Shown here piece after piece: positions 1-11,694 of a stretch of DNA of 64,000 nucleotides. Numbering within the stretch: position 1 is the first letter of the stretch; the number at the start of each line of letters is the position of its first letter. The DNA is from Rhyacichthys aspro (Eukaryota; Chordata; Actinopteri; Gobiiformes; Rhyacichthyidae), in contig CM072170.1 of assembly GCA_036850595.1 (NCBI GenBank), forward strand, positions 13,608,303-13,672,302. The letters run 5' to 3'. Under the pieces are notes generated by a model, which had not been told where the DNA came from, searched no databases, and was given only the letters and a program-made list of their open reading frames with translations. The translations under genes were made by a program, and so were the position numbers.

Positions 1-265
1 ACAGGTTTTATTTGGATTTGAGCAGGTTTTATTTGGATTTGAGCAGGTTTTATTTGGATTTGAACCGATTTTATTTGGATTTGAACCGATTTTATTTGGA
101 TTTGAGCAGGTTTTATTTGGATTTGAGCAGGTTTTATTTGGATTTGAGCAGGTTTTATTTGGATGTGCAAAAGTTTTAGACGGATTTGAACAGGTTTTAT
201 TCTGATTTGAACAGGTTTTAGTTGGATTTGAACTGGTTTTAGATGGATTTGAACAGTTTTTTTTA
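1..265. repeat. 21-bp minisatellite, about 12 units
   Basis: Units of the form 'aggttttatttggatttgagc' recur every 21 bp from base 2. The first eight or so are nearly identical. Those after about 165 diverge (agacgg, attctg, agttgg, agatgg in the middle of the unit). This arrangement suggests recent expansion at the left edge. Confidence 0.9.
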
Positions 266-480
266 ACTTGAGCAGATAATATATATATATTTCTAGCAAA
301 AACTGGCTTAAGATTTCATGAACAAATCAAATGAATCTGATTCAAATCCAACTAAAACCTGCTCAAATCCAATTTAAACCCAGTTCCTAAAATATCACCA
401 ACTAAATGCACTGGAAGGCCACATAAAACATTGCAAAAGACCCCAATTGGCCCGCAGGCTTTAAGTTTTGCTGAGCATTC
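1..480. mobile_element. Foldback repeat with minisatellite arm, left end cut by window
   Basis: A direct array of 21-bp units (1-265) is followed by a short spacer containing 'aaaactggcttaagatttca', then by the same unit in inverted orientation (about 330-385: 'caaatccaactaaaacctgc'), then by a terminal stretch 'ggccacataaaacattgcaa' and 'ttggcccgcaggctttaag'. The same order occurs at 32305-32745, so this is a dispersed element, not a local array. The terminal stretch resembles the ends of teleost hAT-type non-autonomous elements, from general knowledge. The left end lies outside the window, so length and target duplication cannot be judged. Confidence 0.6.
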
Positions 481-879
481 AACTGTTGATAATGAAACCT
501 ACATCACATTGTTTCTACACTCATCTCATTTATTAATTTGACTTTGTTTTTCTTCTCACCTCCATCAACATCGCACACGAAACAAGCAAATATGGGTTTA
601 TGATTGATTTTAAAATACTTGAGATTGTGTGAGACGGTGTTGTTTTTCCCCCCCCACTATGCCTCCATTTTCTCTCTATCTTCCTGTCTTTTCCTTCTCC
701 ACAGGCCTGTCATCAGTCCACAGCCGGCTCTCCTCTTTCACTCCGCTCCCTCAGGGTTTCCATTCTGCCTGCGGCTAACATCTATTGGTAATATTATCTA
801 CCTGAATCTGAACCCCTGTGACCTCCCACCCCTGGGGATTTGGACATACTGTATAACCAATCAAGAATCTCATTGGTCA
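481..879. other. No gene seen; AT-rich, pyrimidine-rich stretch
   Basis: Pyrimidine-rich sequence around 540-760. An open frame of 114 codons (604-948) has no recognisable domain and simply crosses this C/T-rich stretch, so I do not call it. Confidence 0.4.
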
Positions 880-1145
880 CGGGGGCCGCAGATGCTCATG
901 ACAGTCCGAGCCTATGAGCCGTTAGCCGCATATCCGCCCTTTCCATAATTCATCGAGCGAAGTCATCTGGCCTTGAGCGACGCTGCTGAGAAAGTTAAGT
1001 GTAGAAAGCGTCCAACCAGGAGGAAGACAGTGCGCTGCTGCCGGCGCAACAGTTTGCCCGTCGCGAGGTTTGATCGGGGAGCTAATTGGAGTTGACGCGA
1101 GTGGAGGGGAAGTGCATCACGGCGCGCGCTGAAAGCAGTCCAGTT
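880..1145. promoter_or_regulatory. CpG-bearing GC-rich island, possible regulatory element
   Basis: A short block far richer in G+C and CpG than its surroundings (gccgttagccgcatatccgc; ctgccggcgcaacag; cacggcgcgcgctg). It contains 'gagctaattggag', a homeodomain-like TAATTG core. No TATA box with a following open frame is convincing. It could be a conserved enhancer, an unmethylated promoter-like island, or unique sequence with chance composition. Confidence 0.25.
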
Positions 1146-2133
1146 TGAGCGGGATGTTGCTGAAATGAGAAGTGCTTTTTAAAAATGGCTGCACTAAGGG
1201 ATCCTCGTACTCAGACAGCCTCTAAGTGGAGCTTTGACCAACACACATAGATCTACTTTATTTATTTATTTATTTATTTCATCACTGCATGGTTTTGAAC
1301 AGTTTTCTGATGCATGGAAATGTTTGGGTTTTTTTTTTGCACTGTGATTCATTTAATTCCATCCCTAGAGTAACAGTTTATCACAAGAAGTCAGAAGTAG
1401 AACATAACAAGAAGGAATTTGTTCTGTTTTACTGTAGGTGGTGGCTATGACTCAAGGACTGAGGGCCGACAGACTGGACCATGACACAGAAGAAGGTCAG
1501 TGTTAGCAAAATTCACAAGGGCAAAGTGAGCCAATTGCTAACTTTTAAAGACAAGGATAGAAGCTCTTACTGGTTGTAGATCAGCAGCGTTTGGTGGTTA
1601 ATGTACCGGTTTTGTTTAGAAAATATGTCTGATTGTACTTTTCAGTCAAAATGTTGTACTACCTTTGAGAACAGATGCAGTCCGATAGCGACTAGACTTT
1701 AGTGTCCTGAAAGGAGCACCACGTAACTTTAAACATAAAAATATATATTCTCAAACATTTACTGGTTCTTAGACATGAGATCGGTAGAATCATGAATGGA
1801 TAGTCTCTACTTGTCTGTGAATATAGTGCTGCTGTCATAACCACACAGAGAGTCTGTCCAGTCCAGTTGTGGGAACAGGAACTGAGGGGCTAATGGAACT
1901 TGAGGCAAAAAAAAAAAAAGTCCCATGGAGCTTCAAGTGTTTATTTTTCCAAAACATTTACACATTGCACGACCAAAAACTCCTTCCATAGCAACATGTC
2001 TGGTTTTACTTCATGTAAAAAGTCAAACTGAATCACTGCAAAATACAGATACATTACTGAGTTAGACGTAAATGCATATTATATACTTTTCACTTAACTA
2101 CCTTTTCTCATTTCTTTTTGGCGCTGTGCTGTA
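1146..2133. other. No gene seen; simple repeats only
   Basis: AT-rich unique-looking DNA. It contains an (ATTT)n microsatellite at about 1257-1281, a T-run at 1330-1338 and an A-run at about 1906-1919. No splice-flanked open frame was noticed. Confidence 0.5.
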
Positions 2134-2400
2134 GTGGAAGCAGACAATAGCGTCACCTCTGTTTTCTGCTCTCACCGTCAGACGTCAGAGCTCTCTCAGA
2201 TCTTCCACCGAACCTCTGTCAGTGGGGACTGTATACTTCCAAAGTTTAGAACAGCAACAGGACAGTCTTGCCTCTCCATTAAAGGACCCAGACTGTGGAA
2301 CTCTCTTTGCACTGACCTAAAACTGCAGACAAATGTTAAGGCATGAGGCATAAAGCAACGCCTTGAGTCTGGGCTGTTCACACGAGAACTTGAATATGTG
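2134..2400 (+). pseudogene. LINE reverse-transcriptase C-terminal fragment
   Basis: An open frame at 2134-2346 ends with residues 'LPKFRTATGQSCLSIKGPRL' followed by WNSL. This is the pattern at the C-terminal end of L2/Rex1/CR1-type LINE ORF2 proteins: a short 'RT..GQ..f...G..lWNsL' block just after the polymerase domain. The block normally continues into 'FK..LK..L'. Here that continuation is found after a stop and frame change ('KQRLESGLF', 2352-2380). No polymerase core or 5' part lies upstream. This is a dead, 5'-truncated insertion. Clade assignment is uncertain. Confidence 0.65.
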
Positions 2401-2405
2401 AAAAT

Positions 2406-2879
2406 ATGTCTAAACCCATTTTAATACAGACGCAGGTGTTGAAAATGAGCTATAACACTCTACCAACTAACAAAAAACGCATCTGGTCTGGTCCAATGTA
2501 TTTTATTAAATAAATGAATACATAAATGGTCACTTTTCAAGTAGGTTTTCTGCCGCCATTGATTCAGTGTTGACAATCTAGTCAATGAGAGTGTAGCTAA
2601 CTCATTTGATTCTCCAAAGCTTCTGGTATGTGTTCAACATTCATATCATTATCATCACTTTTTTTAAAAAAATCCAACCTAGTCAAATTTAAACTTTAAC
2701 TCGGTTTGGTTCTAATCATTGCCATAAAAGTTCTTACGTTCATCTACAACATTGCAAATGCTACGACATATCGTGTTAGATTGCCTTCATTTTTCTCTCT
2801 AAATGTGTATATAACAACCAGTGTATACAACCGTCTTTTAATAAGTTGAAAATAAAATGTGTGTGTTTACCAAAGAGTG
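2406..2879. other. No gene seen
   Basis: AT-rich sequence with no repeat family recognised. Confidence 0.4.
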
Positions 2880-3830
2880 GACCCTGAGCTCCTGAAACGA
2901 TGCCTCAATGTCTCGTAAAGCCGTAGGCTGCAGAGGGAGGGCGAGAAGGAAAAGAAACGATTCAAATGAGCCACGGCCACAAAGTGCTTTTGCAGTAATT
3001 AAGTCGACAGCAGTATGACTCCAGCAGCGTTGTTTTGAGTGCGTAATGTATTTCAGTAATGACAGCGCGGTGGCGGCAAACTGGCCCGTCGTCACGCTCA
3101 CTCTCCCGGCTAATCGCTTTAACGCTGACCATTTCCGAAGGAAGGAAGCACGCGGAGGAGACGGACGTGTCGAGAAGAAAGCGGCCTGTTCATTATTCCG
3201 TGCACTTCCTTATTTGTTTGCTCGTCTTCTGTTTGTCTGCGTGTTCTATTTCTCGAGTGCTTGCGTGCGGAAGTTGGCACCTATCTACTGTAAATGTTTA
3301 CTCAGTCCACTGTGAACACACTCGAGCTCCTCGCTGCTTACAGAGGGTTTTTTTTTTTTTTTTCTGCATCATCTCAGGCTCGGAGCCCATCCACTCTGCT
3401 CCGGCCACAATGGCTAATCCTGACACAGGCGAGCAATCAGCACTCGCAGCCCGGAACATAATGGAAGGCTGCCTGCCCCGTCTGAATGGCTGCGCGGATG
3501 ACTGGCAGCCGGCCGCTCATCTGGATGCTCGCCTTTTGTGCTTCTGTGGCTGTTTTGATGGCTGCTTAGACAGTGTGCTAGACAGCTGCTTATGTAAAGT
3601 CAATCAGTCCACAAAAGGAAACAGTACCCAGCAGCTGATCACGTGAAAACGCCAAACAGTTTGAAGAGGCGTCTGATAAATACGTGCTCGTCTAATGGAG
3701 ATGGTGAGAGCGCATACATGAGTTTCTCTCCGTGCTTGACTGCTTAGCGTGAGCCGCGGCGGGATGAATGTGCTGATGTGAGATAACCGGTCAGTTCAGT
3801 ATCCCTACTTCAGCAGCTCTGGCGGATAAT
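2880..3830. promoter_or_regulatory. GC-balanced, CpG-containing island
   Basis: Roughly 950 bp with many CpGs (gacagcgcggtggcggcaaa; gagccgcggcggg) and low simple-repeat content, apart from a 16-base T-run at 3348-3363. It stands out from its AT-rich flanks. It holds the longest open frame in the window (3059-3646). Conserved non-coding sequence or a promoter region fits as well as coding. Confidence 0.3.
3378..3646 (+). CDS. Possible exon with 78-codon open frame, unrecognised
   Basis: A T-rich tract (3348-3363) leads to 'tgcatcatctcag' at 3377, a good splice-acceptor shape. At 3410 an ATG in strong Kozak context (A at -3, G at +4) opens a 78-codon frame ending at 3646. The predicted peptide is rich in cysteine: a segment around residues 44-64 has C.CGCF.GC....L.SCLC spacing. 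The frame upstream stays open to 3059, giving 195 codons in all. I recognise no family. There is no good donor site or poly(A) signal close by. The composition of the island could keep the frame open by chance. I consider non-coding more likely. Confidence 0.15.
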
Positions 3831-4925
3831 TCATATTCTCTGTACGGTCAAAGGATGTGGTGACAGCTTAGTCAAGCATAGTCTGCTTATATAGGGGCAT
3901 TACTGTATGTAATGTAACGGATGTTGTAGGCATGTTTGCATGTGGCTGCAAAAAGGGCAGGACTTACAGGGATGCAAAGGTTTCCAGAAAATGCCATACA
4001 AGCACTAATGGGAATGGTGTCTTGGTATTTGATGCAAGAAAGTGAAAACACTACGACAGCTTGTAAAGTATATTGAGACTTTCTTTGAAAATTTGCTGAA
4101 ATGTCAGTTGAGTCCAGTAAATAGAAATACAACTGAGGCTGATAGTGATGATGAAAGGTTAAAGCCATGGTTACCAGTATTCATGTATCATTAAAGCAAA
4201 GATGTACAGTTAGAAAATCTAAAAAAAAAAGTGCATTGGCTTGGAACGAAATATATTCAAATAAAAGTGCTCAGATAATCTTAGTTCTTGGCTATACACA
4301 AAAATAATAGATCATAAGACTAGAGGCTGATCACCTAAAACAGGGTTACAGTTAAATAAATAAATAAATAAATAAATTCACTTTTTTGTTACACTTCTTC
4401 TCTTTTTTCATTCTTGACTGATAACTTAATAATAAAGTTATCTGAAGTTGAAAAAAAGACTAAAAGAAGTCAGGTCTTGCAAGACAGGTTGTAACTACAG
4501 CTAGGTTTTCATATTATCCTGTCGCCTTGTTGCTTTAACAGTGGCTATTGTTCAGCCCATTGTTGTGACTCTGCACATGACGTTGCAGTGACTTCCCATT
4601 CATTCATATAAATATGCAAGATACTTTTGAAGTGGCAAAAAACATGTCTCCTGTGTCTAACGGGTGTTGTTTACCATTAACACAGAGCAAGACTGCACCA
4701 AAAGTGACACGACTACAGCTCAACTTTATGCAAATGAGAACCAGTGTCACTGAAGCGACAGCCATTCACAAAACAGGATTAGACAGACTCCTGAGAGAAA
4801 TAGGTCAAATAGAGAAAGCTGATTTTGTCACTTTTGGTGTGAATCTACTTTAAGAACATATAGCCTTTGCGTATTGATCCAAAGCTGTATGTGATCCATG
4901 TTATGTAGTGTATGTATGCTACAAT
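3831..4925. other. No gene seen; (AAAT)n microsatellite
   Basis: AT-rich. A (TAAA)n run sits at about 4354-4378. An open frame at 4614-4853 (79 codons) looks like transcribed-repeat debris rather than a protein, with no family recognised and no splice or poly(A) context. Confidence 0.4.
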
Positions 4926-5662
4926 CAGGGCTCCGGACTGCGTAGAAAAATGGTTGCACATGTGACTATTTTTTGTGAGCGAGCGAAGTGGTGACATTTG
5001 CGCGAGTTGAAGGAAACTTTACAAGTGCTGCCTTTTAGCCGCTTCCTCCACTGTTTTCTCTCTCAGCGACGCAGACTGCTCCAAAACGAGCAAACTGAGA
5101 ATTAACTGTGACCTCCACTCCCAGTGTAGAAGGGACAAGGCGCTGCTGAGTATCACTGTATTTCTATTCTTCTGTTAAAAACGTGAGCAGAGCTAAACGT
5201 TTCATGTGCTGTTCAAAGCTAATCTTTACTAAATAGCAAGTGTTTAAAAAAGCTAAATGTCAAGATCACTGTGAGGCTAATGAGACAGCGTTAATACTAC
5301 AATTAGCCTTGATGAACACTCAAGAAAAGTAAATACAGCGCCCATAAGATGATGTACAGCTTGTGTTAATGCCCTCCTCAGATAAAAATAGCAACTTATG
5401 TTTACTTACAGTCTGTCTGTTGTTGCCTGTAATGCCTACAAAACAGGGACCAGGGGCCAGAGCTTGTTCTCTGCTATTTATCATGTGCCCAACACAGGCT
5501 TTACGTTGCTAATACAGTTTGCTGACCCATGATGCAAAGAGGCCTAGAAAAGGAGGGTGATTTTTCACTTCATCTTGTGAGACCACTTTTCACGTTTGTG
5601 CAACCAACTGAAAAAGTTGTTAGCGTCAGTGCTAACAGAGAAAAAATTGGTTCAGATCCCTG
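4926..5662. mobile_element. hAT-like non-autonomous DNA transposon
   Basis: The left end starts CAGGGCTCCGGACTG and the right end, read on the minus strand, starts CAGGGATCTGAACC. CAGGG termini with short imperfect inverted repeats are typical of hAT elements. Both subterminal regions carry 'ggttgcaca'/'gtgcaacca', also in inverted orientation. The interior of 737 bp has no transposase open frame. The expected 8-bp target duplication is not convincing (gctacaat versus atgataat), so the boundaries or the age are uncertain. Confidence 0.5.
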
Positions 5663-7569
5663 ATGATAATCATGAAGGTTTCGCAGCTTTAGCAATGCAT
5701 ATGCTAATGTCAGTTAAACAGTCTTTGATGAGGAAGCACAGGCACTCAAAATCTGTAGACATATAACATGTTAACCTTGCGCTGCACGTTTGGGATTAAC
5801 TCTTTAATATATCAACGCGTGGACACCCGACTCTTTTGACCAATGATGTTGCAGCACTAACAGGTAGAGCCGGGTTTAATGAAGAAAGCAACAGCTCTTC
5901 CTTTTCAATTAAATTAAAGTTTTATCAGGTAGATTTTTGAAGAAAGAGGGCACGTATCGTTCCTGTTGGTTAAAGAAACCTCATGCTAAGAAGTCTACAA
6001 CAACTTCCCTGTGGAGCACATGATTATAACTTGTAGCAGCAATGAAAATTAAGCTTAATTTGCCGATGTTCTCTACCCACTCACTGACAGCACACACATG
6101 TCTGTTATCCTTTTACAACACCATGTTTATGCAGAACTGTTGGTGTTTTATGTTTTGTCCAGTGGAAATGCACAAAACATCTGGTTATAGTTTATCACCA
6201 AAGTTTGCAAGTAGCCCGCGTTGTTTCAAATCAGTAAGAGTCTATTTATAAAGTCATTTCAGCTCTAACACGTGCATTTCCAGAACAGGTTTAGGTGAAG
6301 CCTCTGATTTAAACACACAAAACCCTTTGTTGTCTTAGTATAGATTCCCTGGCTGATGACTCACACGAGCAGTGTTCAGCATCCACCTCCTCTCAGAATT
6401 ATAGGGGTCCGCGTTCGAACACTTTGTTTCTCGCTATCTGACAACAAAGGCCACTTTACCAATCAAACGCTGAATGGTGGGCGCTGTTTCCTTCCTCTTA
6501 TCTTCTCTAATGCCTTGTTTTTTTCTCCCAGCACGGATAAGATGATGTAGTCTGGAGCTTGGAACACTAAATAAATATAGCTCCTTTGGCATCACGGCGG
6601 ATCACTTCCTCACTCTTCATTTTATTCCATTAGTTACACTTGTTTTTATGATGACGTATCAAACTCGAAAACATTGTTTGGCTGCTGAGAGCCAGAAGAA
6701 GTGTTCTTTGAAGTTAATTTCTATAATGGCCGAAGAAGTTCTTTGAAGTCACAACCTACAGTAAAACCTAAATTGTTGCCATTTCAGCTACTTTCGTTTG
6801 TTTTTCCCTGGGTGATTCTGCGAGGATTTTCTTTAAAAAGAGAAAGTAACCTTTGTTCCCGAGCACATTGTTCACAGTCAGTTTGTGGACAGGCAATTTA
6901 CCTTTTGAAGCCAAATACACTCCCCAACCTCCTGTAACCTTGCTCACTTCAAATAAAAGCTTCCCAGTAATAATCCCTTTAAATTGTTGTTGCTTCAAAT
7001 TCAGTCAAATACATTTGACAAAAACAGCTTTCACATATTGCGTCATAGTAAATAGTCTTTAATGGGAGGAAATAGATGTATCCCAAGGGTTGGTGCACCC
7101 AATCCGCAGACCTCAGCCCTCCAGTCTCCCATTCACTCACTAGAATTTCCCTTCCTCTGGATTATGATGCCGTTTGATGGTCCACTATAGTGTGTAAGCA
7201 TCAGTGCGGACGCTAAAGCTTTCCCATAATGAGGCCAGAGGTTTTTCAAGGAGGGAGGGATGGAGAAAGGGGGGAAGGTGAGGATAAATGGAAAGATGCG
7301 AGATATTCCGGAAGAGTCGGTGGAGAGGCGGGAGGTGTGTGAGACCTGAAGTGGTGTAGAGGGAAAATAAGAGGTTTGCGGCTCGTTCAAGGTCTTGATC
7401 GCCAAGGCAGTCGGGCTATTATGTTAGCACAAGCCTGGAGTTCAGATGTCACCGATGCCTCTTTGTTTGTTCCATCTGAGCACATGGAGCAAGGGGTGAA
7501 CTGTGTCATCTGTGATATCCACACATCAACAGCAATAGGTGAAGGTGCATTGTGTGAAGTGTTGTAGCT
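5663..7569. other. No gene seen; purine-rich segment at 7240-7370
   Basis: Mostly AT-rich unique-looking DNA. A G/A-rich stretch (about 7240-7370, 'gagggagggatggagaaagg') keeps several frames open on the minus strand by composition alone. Confidence 0.45.
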
Positions 7570-7800
7570 TGTAGTCAATCAAGCAATCAAAGTTTATTTA
7601 TACAGCACTTTACATACTAATGCAAGTCAAGGTGCGTTACAACATAAAATCATTAAACACAGTGTTCACAACAGGTTAAAAACAATGGTGGCTTTGTTTG
7701 AATGTATTTCACTCAGTAAAATAAAATAAAAAATTTTTTAAAATAAAATAATACATAAAATAAAAATAAATAAAAATAAATAAATAAATAAAATAGTGAG
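7570..7800. mobile_element. Retroposon 3'-end signature followed by A-rich tract
   Basis: 'caatcaaagtttatttatac' followed by 'agcactttacata' and 'gtgcgttacaacataaaatc' is a signature of a very common fish retroposon end, usually seen as 'caatcaaactttatttatatagc'. It is followed by a degenerate (AAATA)n tract at 7715-7800. No coding part is attached. Confidence 0.5.
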
Positions 7801-7859
7801 ATAAAACAAACAGTTTTTAAACACTACATAAAAGCCAGACTAAATTAAACCACTTTTTG

Positions 7860-8000
7860 CACTTGTCTATCTGGGAAAAACAGACATTTAAAGCTCTATA
7901 GAACCCAGTGGAAAGAGCTATTTTACTTCCATTTTTTCCTGACCCTATTGCTACAACTGCCCAAACAGGGCAAACTGAGCACTGCTGGAAAATAAAGAGA
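7860..8000. repeat. Dispersed repeat A, fragment 1
   Basis: Ends in 'caaactgagcactgctgg', which recurs at 9225, and in variant form at 10990, 28150 and 28780. See the longer copies at 9195-9473 and 28745-29182 for the family description. Confidence 0.5.
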
Positions 8001-8059
8001 AGTTTCTATTTAAGCACCCATTCATTCATGCATACTGACTTATTGATTTTGTGTCACAC

Positions 8060-8160
8060 TATAAGTGCATGAATCCAAAAAATGAATGAAATTTAGACAA
8101 AAATATGAATGAAATTTGGATGTCATAAATATGAATGAATGAATGAATGAAAAAATAAAG
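8060..8160. repeat. (ATGA)n/(GAAT)n microsatellite
   Basis: Interrupted blocks of 'atgaatga' from 8080 to 8151, the longest being about five units at 8131-8151. Confidence 0.8.
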
Positions 8161-8309
8161 CCCAATGTGATAAATCTGAAATTCTATGTGGTTTTTGTCC
8201 ATATTATTCGTAGTTTCTTCACATTAGCCCTGATTGAACTCCAGATTGTTGATGGTCACAGATCAGAAAGCTGCACTGTGTAATGACCCTAATGTGTGTC
8301 CATTAGCAG

Positions 8310-8490
8310 ATGTGTGTGTGTGTGTGTGACTTCCTGGTTAAATCCGGTTATTTTACCCCCAACAGTGTCTCATCTGTGAAACCACCATTTTCTCTGGGTT
8401 TGTCCATAGAAAACAGACACCATATCTATTTCACAGCTTCTAAAACTACACTCCATCTTAAAAAAGACATGAACGTCCTTAGAGTAATCT
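8310..8490. repeat. (GT)n then dispersed repeat A, fragment 2
   Basis: A (TG)n run at 8309-8328 is followed by 'ctctgggtttgtccatag', 'aaacagacaccatatc' and 'aaaactacactccatcttaa'. The same order is seen at 9345-9473 and 29045-29182. The terminal 'ctacactccatcttaa' is the repeat's right end. Confidence 0.5.
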
Positions 8491-8499
8491 ATTCAGAAT

Positions 8500-9194
8500 A
8501 TTGATTTATCAAACTCGACAGGCTACAAATCTACATCTGCCTTTGTATAAAACATCACGGGAGCAGTTTTTTATCAGGTATCTCGGTGGAACAAAAACCT
8601 CAGTCTGATGGAGTCCTCTATGACATTGTCAGTGTATAAAGAAAAGCTCAGATTTGCTTTGAACCCTCTTAAGGGCTTTTGACAGTATGGTAATGATATT
8701 CTCTCAAACATTTTTATATAAAACTGTAATGACATGGCTTGTTTTGTGTATTTTTAAATCAATTTTTTAGTTTGTCCCAGTGTGGTTTTTATATAAGCCT
8801 TTATAGGTTTTCTACCACTATTTTTTTTCAACTTGTGTTAAATTAATAAAAAAAACTAAAATTAACATTGAACATTGTTAAACATAAAAATAAATAGTAA
8901 TAAAATATATTACTTACTAAATAGCCTGTTGTTTTAACCAGTCAGCATTGCTATGGTAAACACACACAACTAGCTGGCTTTGTTATATGGATAAGATAAA
9001 TGAACAAACATAATTACTAGGAATAATGAAAACAATAGAAGTAATAACAGAAATAAAAGCAAACATTTAAATAATGTAAAATCAGAACGCATTATTTGTG
9101 TTTAAGTTCAAAAAGATCAAAAAATCTGTCAAAATATTTTATAATCACCTCAAAATAACACTTTTTAATTTCAGAACTTGGAAAAATATAGAAT
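8500..9194. other. No gene seen; strongly AT-rich
   Basis: A/T-rich (many 'aataaa', 'attaat' strings), with no open frame of interest and no repeat boundary visible. Confidence 0.5.
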
Positions 9195-9473
9195 TAAAAC
9201 CTATCTGACCGAGTTGAAGATATGCAAACTGAGCACTGCTGGTTGAGAAGCACATTCTTGTTTCTTTTACACAACCAATATTTCATACATGTTGTAAATA
9301 ACTGGATTTTGTTCCTGATTTTTAACTCATCACTGAACCTAATTCTTCTGGGTTTGTGCATGGACAACAGAATGTCCCTAAAGGGCTCCCATAGCTTCTA
9401 CCACAGCATAGAAGTAAGAGGTGTGATTGTTCAGCTGCAACCAAAAGCCACCAAAAACTACCCTACATTTAAA
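9195..9473. repeat. Dispersed repeat A, longer copy
   Basis: Carries the internal block 'caaactgagcactgctggtt...agaagcacattc', then 'gggtttgtgcatggacaaca', 'aagggctcccatagcttc' and 'ccaaaaactaccctacattt', ending in TTAA-like sequence. Matching segments are found at 8335, 10980, 28140 and 28745-29182. Together they define a non-coding family whose right end reads like ctacac..tccayytttaa. An end in TTTAA suggests a TTAA-type DNA transposon MITE, by inference. Confidence 0.55.
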
Positions 9474-10964
9474 AGCCGTTATACCCATTTCACCTTAGAA
9501 AGACGTGTCTGCATTCTCACTTCAAACTAAAATCTTGATTTGACTTCCTTGTGCCTTAAAGCAGCGTGGAATTTTTTTTTTTGCATAATCTTGCAGCCTC
9601 CATGTGCAGCATGCTTCAGGGAGGTTGGGCCGGTGTATACAGGAATCCCACCTGCTTCTGTTTTCACCAGCTCCAGATAGACTTTTCAAAAACCAAGGCC
9701 AAAGGCTTCCCATGTGAAGCTGGAAAGAAAAAATACACCGCAATGAATTAAATATGACTTGATGAATACCATATGACTCTTCCACAAAATATTTATGGGC
9801 TTAAAATTGCTTACATCACATTTTGATTGATGATTCTTTTTTCCTGAAATGCAATGTATTTATGACGTTTAAGTATTTATTTGTTTAAATGGAAACATAT
9901 GCTGAATATATACGTACTGAGCTTATTAAATATAGTGTAATATCTGGAACATAAAGTGGTATTTTGTCTTTTTCTTGTCTCCATTTTTTTTATTAGATTT
10001 TTTCTTCTGCTGCAGCTCTCCCTCCTTACACTTCTCATATATACCAATCCACCGACAACAGGCCATCAACGACACCCAGAGGGCTTCAACATACAATATT
10101 GAAGAATTCCATTAGCGCTGGATTGTTTGGGGGGGAACACCAGAGAGTGTTTGTACATCAACCACCATCCTCTTAGAAAGAAAACTGGAAAAAAAAAATG
10201 TGGAGAGCCGCAGAAGGCCACGAGGGATTGGCTAAAGGAAACAAAGAGAAAATAGATCAAAATTGAATAAAGCAGAATCCGATATAGCCGTACAAGACAA
10301 TATCAGCGTGAGTACATTTCCTGTCTGGGCTAAAAGCGAGACGACTTCCTGTGAGAGTGTCAGCCGGGGATATTCCAACACAGCGGGAAACGGGAGTCAT
10401 CCTCGGTCTGTTTGACTGGCACGCAAAGAGCCGAGCACAGAAAAACATGCTGGTGTTTCATCTGCGCTGCCTAACAAGGTCGCTGCAGAGAGGGCTTGCA
10501 TCTGTAGCGCTTCAGATGGGACTGAGCCGCTCTGTGTGGTTTGGACGGGATATCAAGGCGACTGAATAGTGGGTTTTTCTGGGGTGCAAACAAAGCAAAC
10601 GCTCGTAATGTTGGGGTAAAATGTTGGATATATATTCAGTGGATATGTTGTAGAGTAAGTTTAGACAAGTTTGGATGTATTTCTGTAGCTTTTCTTGTCT
10701 CTGATCTAGCATGCGTTCATTTCTGCTCTTTGTAAACATATTTTGCCCTTTAGTCCATGTGATCTAAAAACACTGTTTTCATATGGACAAACACCCAAAC
10801 ACAGAGAAAAATATACTTTCTACTAAACCCTGAGTTTTTTTAGGAATGTTACTATTTGTGCAAACAAAGTGTTTCGATTGAACTTTTGTGATCTTTTTAT
10901 TACGTCAGTTAAAACTATGCGTTTCAAAATGTACATAGATCAACTGCATCTTTGCCTATCTTCA
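9474..10964. other. No gene seen
   Basis: Mixed AT-rich and balanced stretches. The balanced part at 10260-10560 has some CpG ('cagccggggatattccaaca') and might be conserved non-coding. Nothing coding is recognised. Confidence 0.4.
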
Positions 10965-11180
10965 AAACAAGTCAAGTCCAGTGGACAAACTGAGTACAGC
11001 TAGAGGAGAAGCACATTTGTGGCATTGAGGAAAAAGGTTATTCACCCAAAACAGAATATTTTTAAGAGCCAGTTTTGTGGTCAGAGAGTTTGTCAGTTTG
11101 TCACTGTTTTAGCCACAGAGGGCATTGTAGAAAAATGATGGTTATTGTTATGAGCAAACTACATCCCTGTGAAAAGACAA
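10965..11180. repeat. Dispersed repeat A, fragment 3
   Basis: 'gtggacaaactgagtacagc' and 'tagaggagaagcacattt' match the internal part of repeat A. The right end is not present or has diverged. Confidence 0.45.
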
Positions 11181-11694
11181 TATGAAAATTGAAATAATAA
11201 TAATAATCTAAGTAACAAAACAAAAACTTTTTACTTAAGGCTACATACAAAACAGTCAGCTCACATTCACAATAAACAGCACATCTGATGTTTTCAAATG
11301 TATTGTATTGTATTTATGCAAAAGTCCCTGACCTTGCCTGATGTCTCTATACACACCACCTCCTGTGGGTGTAAGCATATCCAAAAAATAACAATATATT
11401 TGAAAAGTTCTGAAAGCTAAAAGAAGCCTTTTTCCTGCCGAGTGTCAAATGCTGAACAAGTGGTTATATTTTGTGACAACTTTGATGATTTCACTGAGAA
11501 TCAGATTTCAGGTTTTGTCCAGAGAAACATACACAGAGAAGAAAATTGTACTTCTTCTCCAAAAACTGAGCTTGTTCCCAAGCCACAAAACAATACAATT
11601 TGTCTAAAACAAGGAGAAACGCTAACTGCTCAGAGATTGGTGCTAAACACTTGAGCCAAAGTAAATGAGAAAAACCTGGACCACACACACATTA

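Noticed and set aside
604..948. 114-codon frame near the start
   Set aside because: Runs through a C/T-rich tract; no domain, no exon signals.
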